From an uncultured Eubacterium sp. (GTDB lineage Bacteria > Bacillota > Clostridia > Lachnospirales > Lachnospiraceae), in the NCBI GenBank assembly GCA_947385775.1, contig CANDMI010000043.1:1-33447 (forward strand): DNA of 33,447 bases, in the 5' to 3' direction. The position numbers and the translations under genes were made by a program. Shown here piece by piece: positions 32,129 through 33,447 of the stretch (positions are counted from its first letter, which is position 1; each line of letters opens with the position of its first letter). The notes below the pieces were generated by a model. That model did not search any database. It was given only the letters and a program-made list of their open reading frames with translations, and was not told the DNA's origin.

Positions 32129-32281
32129 TTTTCGACTCTCCTCATTTTTGTAACAGAGTAACAGAGTTTCCTAGGTTTACCAAGATTGGAATCTGCAATC
32201 ATATATTTTAGTTCTTTTCAAGTGCGATTTGTTACAACCTTTTTTCATTTCCGTCCCTTTATGCCGCAAATTACTTTCTGA

Positions 32282-32310
32282 TTGCTTCTCCTATTTTTAT
32301 ATGCTACAAT
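32282..32310 (+). promoter_or_regulatory. Promoter of metF (extended -10)
   Basis: TTGCTT (32282-32287), 17 bases, then TACAAT (32305-32310) preceded by TGC (extended -10). It is the only good plus-strand promoter in the 344-base gap between the divergent ABC unit and metF, and predicts a leader of about 155 bases. Confidence 0.65.
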
Positions 32311-32316
32311 ATTTAT

Positions 32317-32472
32317 ACGAACTCAATGGAAATACAACATGGCTGCACTGCAAATTTGCATTGATGACATGCGATACTCACAAGTATCAAGCAGGAAGAT
32401 GCCCTTGTCTGTCCTTTCCGCGACCGCGACTGGAAGCCATGCTGATTTATTAGAGAAAGGAAAAAGACGATT
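32317..32472 (+). promoter_or_regulatory. Structured 5' leader of metF
   Basis: CATGGCT (32338-32344) can pair with AGCCATG (32435-32441), enclosing TGCAAATTTGCA (32349-32360) and GATACT/AGTATC (32373-32388). I see no match to the SAM or THF riboswitch cores. A regulatory role is only suggested by the length and the enclosing stem. GAGAAAGGAAAAAG near the end is the ribosome site. Confidence 0.35.
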
Positions 32473-33333
32473 ATGAAAATCACAGAGCTTTATAAGCAAA
32501 AGAAAAATGTGCTGTCCTTTGAAATATTTCCACCAAAAAAAGACAGCGAATTAAAAAGCATCGACAAAACACTGGAAATTTTATGCGAACTTTCTCCGGA
32601 TTATATCAGCGTTACGTTTGGGGCGGGGGGAAGCTCGAATCATAATAAAACCATCGAGATCGCAAAAAAGTTGAAAGAAGAATATCATGTGGAACCGGTA
32701 GTGCATTTAACCTGCCTGTGCTATGACAAGTCGGAAATCGATGAGTTTTCCAAGCAATTGGCTTATGAGGGGATTACGAACATACTTGCGCTGCGCGGCG
32801 ACAGCAATCCGGATGTGCCGCCAAAGACGGACTTTGCCCATGCTTCTGATTTAATTGCCTATTTAAAGCAGAAAGGGGACTTTTGCATTGCGGGAGCGTG
32901 TTATCCTGAGTGCCATCCCCAGTCGGAAAACCGCGTGCAGGAAATCCGCTGTCTGAAAAAGAAAGTGGATGCCGGAGCGGAAGTATTGCTGTCCCAGCTT
33001 TTTTTTGACAACAACTTTTTTTACCGTTTTGTGGAGGATTGCCGGATTGCCGGGATTGACACGCCGATCACGCCTGGGATTATGCCGGTTATCAACGCTT
33101 CCCAGATCAAGCGTATGGTGACTTTGTGCGGAGCTTCGCTGCCAAAGCGGTTTGAGCGGATCATACATAAATTTGAAGGAAATAAAACGGCGTTGTTTGA
33201 TGCTGGAATGTCCTATGCGTTAAGCCAGATCATTGATCTGCTTGCGAACGATGTGGATGGCCTGCATCTGTATACAATGAACAATCCGGCGGTTGCCAGA
33301 AAGATCTGTGAAGGGATTAAAAACATTATTTAA
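32473..33333 (+). CDS. metF: Methylenetetrahydrofolate reductase
   Basis: MetF reduces 5,10-methylene-THF to 5-methyl-THF, feeding methionine synthesis (and the methyl branch of one-carbon metabolism where present). The 286-residue protein has the family N-terminus LSFEIFPPKKDSELKSI, PDYISVTFGAGGSSN (near 45-60), HLTCLCYDKSEI, NILALRGDSNPD and PGIMPVINASQIKRM, all FMN-binding (beta-alpha)8 barrel features. Length is normal for the bacterial enzyme. AAAGGAAAAAG precedes the ATG. In acetogens metF often sits with metV and rnfC2; here neither is adjacent, so a biosynthetic role is the simpler reading. Confidence 0.94.
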   Translation: MKITELYKQKKNVLSFEIFPPKKDSELKSIDKTLEILCELSPDYISVTFGAGGSSNHNKTIEIAKKLKEEYHVEPVVHLTCLCYDKSEIDEFSKQLAYEGITNILALRGDSNPDVPPKTDFAHASDLIAYLKQKGDFCIAGACYPECHPQSENRVQEIRCLKKKVDAGAEVLLSQLFFDNNFFYRFVEDCRIAGIDTPITPGIMPVINASQIKRMVTLCGASLPKRFERIIHKFEGNKTALFDAGMSYALSQIIDLLANDVDGLHLYTMNNPAVARKICEGIKNII

Positions 33334-33344
33334 TTAAAGGCGGA

Positions 33345-33366
33345 GTTTTTTCAAACACGCTTTAGG
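33345..33366 (+). repeat. Solo right end of the 6927-type MITE
   Basis: GTTTTTTCAAACACGCTTTAG, 12 bases after metF, matches the MITE right end ATTTTTCAAACACGCT followed by CTAG. No left end is nearby. It shows that the element family is dispersed along this chromosome. Confidence 0.6.
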
Positions 33367-33419
33367 TAAAAGTATGGTTTATGATATACTGCAAACAAAG
33401 CAGGGAGGCTTTGTAAAGC

Positions 33420-33447
33420 ATGGGAGACGTAAAAATACAATGGCATC
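33420..33447 (+). CDS. Start of a PD-(D/E)XK-like protein (cut by window edge)
   Basis: AGGGAGG at 33402-33408 precedes an ATG at 33420, and the nine visible codons read MGDVKIQWH. This resembles the usual N-terminus (xxVKIQWHPGF) of the Lachnospiraceae family to which the broken gene at 3112-3818 belongs. A TATACT at 33385-33390 could be its -10. Only nine residues can be judged. Confidence 0.45.

Noticed and set aside
32317-32472. SAM (S-box) riboswitch upstream of metF
   Set aside because: I could not find the conserved S-box core, kink-turn or terminator arrangement.
32282-32476. Small plus-strand frame before metF
   Set aside because: Starts within the promoter -35 and has no ribosome site.

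Overview
The window looks like a chromosomal segment of a gut-type Lachnospiraceae (Clostridia, Bacillota). This is inferred from strong AGGAGG ribosome sites, the rnfCDGEAB gene order, the cmk-ispH-rpsA neighbourhood, a Na+-decarboxylase operon with a separate biotin carrier, and fragments of PD-(D/E)XK/Rpn-type proteins that are abundant in that family. No rRNA, tRNA or CRISPR array was seen.

Region 1 (about 1-9200) is an accessory island. Its core is a tandem array of small secreted proteins of unknown function that share an LPYENP motif. Two subfamilies are present. Type A is at 313, 2047, 4944, 6016 and 7109; type B is at 1209 and 7988, with decayed B copies at about 4391, 5823 and 6838. 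From 4.9 kb on, A and B alternate as A-B pairs. The array shows duplication, internal deletion, a nonsense mutation, and one gene (7109) that is a mosaic of two others. A 158-bp MITE sits in one intergenic gap with its target duplication intact, and the empty site is preserved in a paralogous gap 0.9 kb away. Decayed genes lie within and beside the array: an AAA-ATPase-like remnant, a frameshifted PD-(D/E)XK-like gene, a dead YefM-YoeB toxin-antitoxin pair, and an Rpn C-terminal fragment.

Region 2 (9446-14715) is an operon for a biotin-dependent carboxyl transfer system: an acyl-CoA carboxyltransferase, an OadG-like subunit, a biotin carrier, the OadB Na+ pump and a pyruvate/oxaloacetate carboxyltransferase (OadA without biotin domain). 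Both types of carboxyltransferase can share one carrier, as in transcarboxylase, with a Na+ pump attached.

Region 3 (14796-22374) holds an L,D-transpeptidase with Ig-like C-terminal domains, an RpiR regulator, a HI0933-family flavoprotein, cmk, ispH, rpsA and a lone cheR. ispH has no canonical start codon upstream of its essential first cysteine. It is joined to cmk by a nine-A tract that would allow -1 frameshifting.

Region 4 (22375-24478) has two 240-bp palindromic elements in inverted orientation (a third is cut by the left window edge), a YprB-type RNase H-like gene on the minus strand, and another palindromic repeat. Region 5 (24479-29513) is a complete Rnf operon with an extended -10 promoter. 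It couples ferredoxin:NAD+ oxidoreduction to Na+ or H+ transport and so would share the ion gradient with OadB. Region 6 (29684-32128, minus) is an ABC transporter of the lantibiotic/bacitracin-immunity layout. The window ends with metF, a solo MITE end and the first codons of another PD-(D/E)XK-like protein.
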